This document shows positions 63,832 to 64,000 of a stretch of DNA of 64,000 nucleotides, piece by piece. A program made the position numbers and the translations under genes. The stretch covers positions 3,846,501-3,910,500 of the forward strand of contig CP119314.1 in the NCBI GenBank assembly GCA_029202385.1. The letters run 5' to 3'. The notes beneath the pieces were generated by a model, which was not told where the DNA came from, searched no databases, and worked only from the letters and a program-made list of their open reading frames with translations. The number at the start of each line of letters is the position of its first letter. The first letter of the stretch is position 1. The stretch is from Candidatus Sphingomonas phytovorans. Lineage in GTDB: Bacteria > Pseudomonadota > Alphaproteobacteria > Sphingomonadales > Sphingomonadaceae.

Positions 63832-64000
63832 GGTGCCTGGACTGGAGATGACAGTGGGTGCGGAGGCAGGTCAAGCCGAAGCCGCCGAGCAGCGACGCAA
63901 AGCCCCGAAATCCTTGATCGGATTCAGTTCGACACCGTATGTTTCAGGCTCGGAGACCTGCTGCTACAGGCTTTTCGGGACTTGCCGAATTCACTCACGG

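Overview
The window looks like chromosomal DNA of a high-GC alphaproteobacterium, most likely a sphingomonad (Sphingomonas or a close relative). This is inferred from gene content: a PgmG-type phosphomannomutase/phosphoglucomutase beside a MipZ-like ATPase and panC, a class I lysyl-tRNA synthetase, DUF1489, YceD/DUF177, a CBP3-like chaperone, CarD and a 7Fe ferredoxin. GTG and TTG starts are frequent, and GC-rich palindromes of the kind scattered through sphingomonad genomes lie between genes. No database search was possible; all names come from motifs and family resemblance.

Layout. 1-6.1 kb: panC (cut by the window edge), mipZ, a membrane J-protein, pgmG, a DnaQ-like exonuclease, and a CHASE3 histidine kinase with its response regulator. 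6.1-12.2 kb: an acetylpolyamine amidohydrolase/HDAC-like enzyme, nhaA, a small membrane protein coupled to an SPFH protein, and lysK with a GNAT gene. 12.4-18.1 kb: an XPD/DinG-type helicase, SixA phosphatase, YceD, CBP3-like chaperone, BamE lipoprotein and an RcnB-like protein. 18.1-28 kb: pbpC with a giant alpha-2-macroglobulin gene, then a TSUP transporter with a TIGR02186 protein. 28-38.1 kb: a serine hydrolase, a HerA-like ATPase, a DUF2306 protein divergent from an AraC regulator, an M23 peptidase, a SUV3-like helicase and an S4 protein. 38.1-40.9 kb: ferredoxin, CarD, and two DUF2807 adhesin-like proteins behind a recognisable promoter and operator-like dyad.

41.08-43.12 kb is the clearest accessory patch: a complete IS630-type element whose reading frame is broken at a run of eight A, a sphingomonad-type inverted repeat, and a small secreted protein gene of different composition. 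That last segment lies between two direct copies of the 3' end of the DUF1489 gene. 43.1-55.5 kb returns to core genes: DUF1489/mgtE, cyclophilin, LysR, a Cdc48/p97-type double AAA ATPase preceded by a possible small RNA, an MFS exporter with a monooxygenase, a phospholipid-methyltransferase-like gene, a phospholipase D-type synthase, rpoZ, rlmE, ppx/gppA and tRNA-Gln(CTG).

55.7-64 kb holds a two-partner secretion locus. A regulator-like gene diverges from tpsA, a large hemagglutinin-type exoprotein with about twelve GLUG repeats, followed by tpsB, the outer-membrane transporter. Between them sits an unannotated 54-residue ORF whose N-terminal half resembles the leader of lasso-peptide (RiPP) precursors; this is the most interesting item in the window. 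The window ends with a truncated FadR-type GntR fragment and an intact HutC-type GntR regulator.
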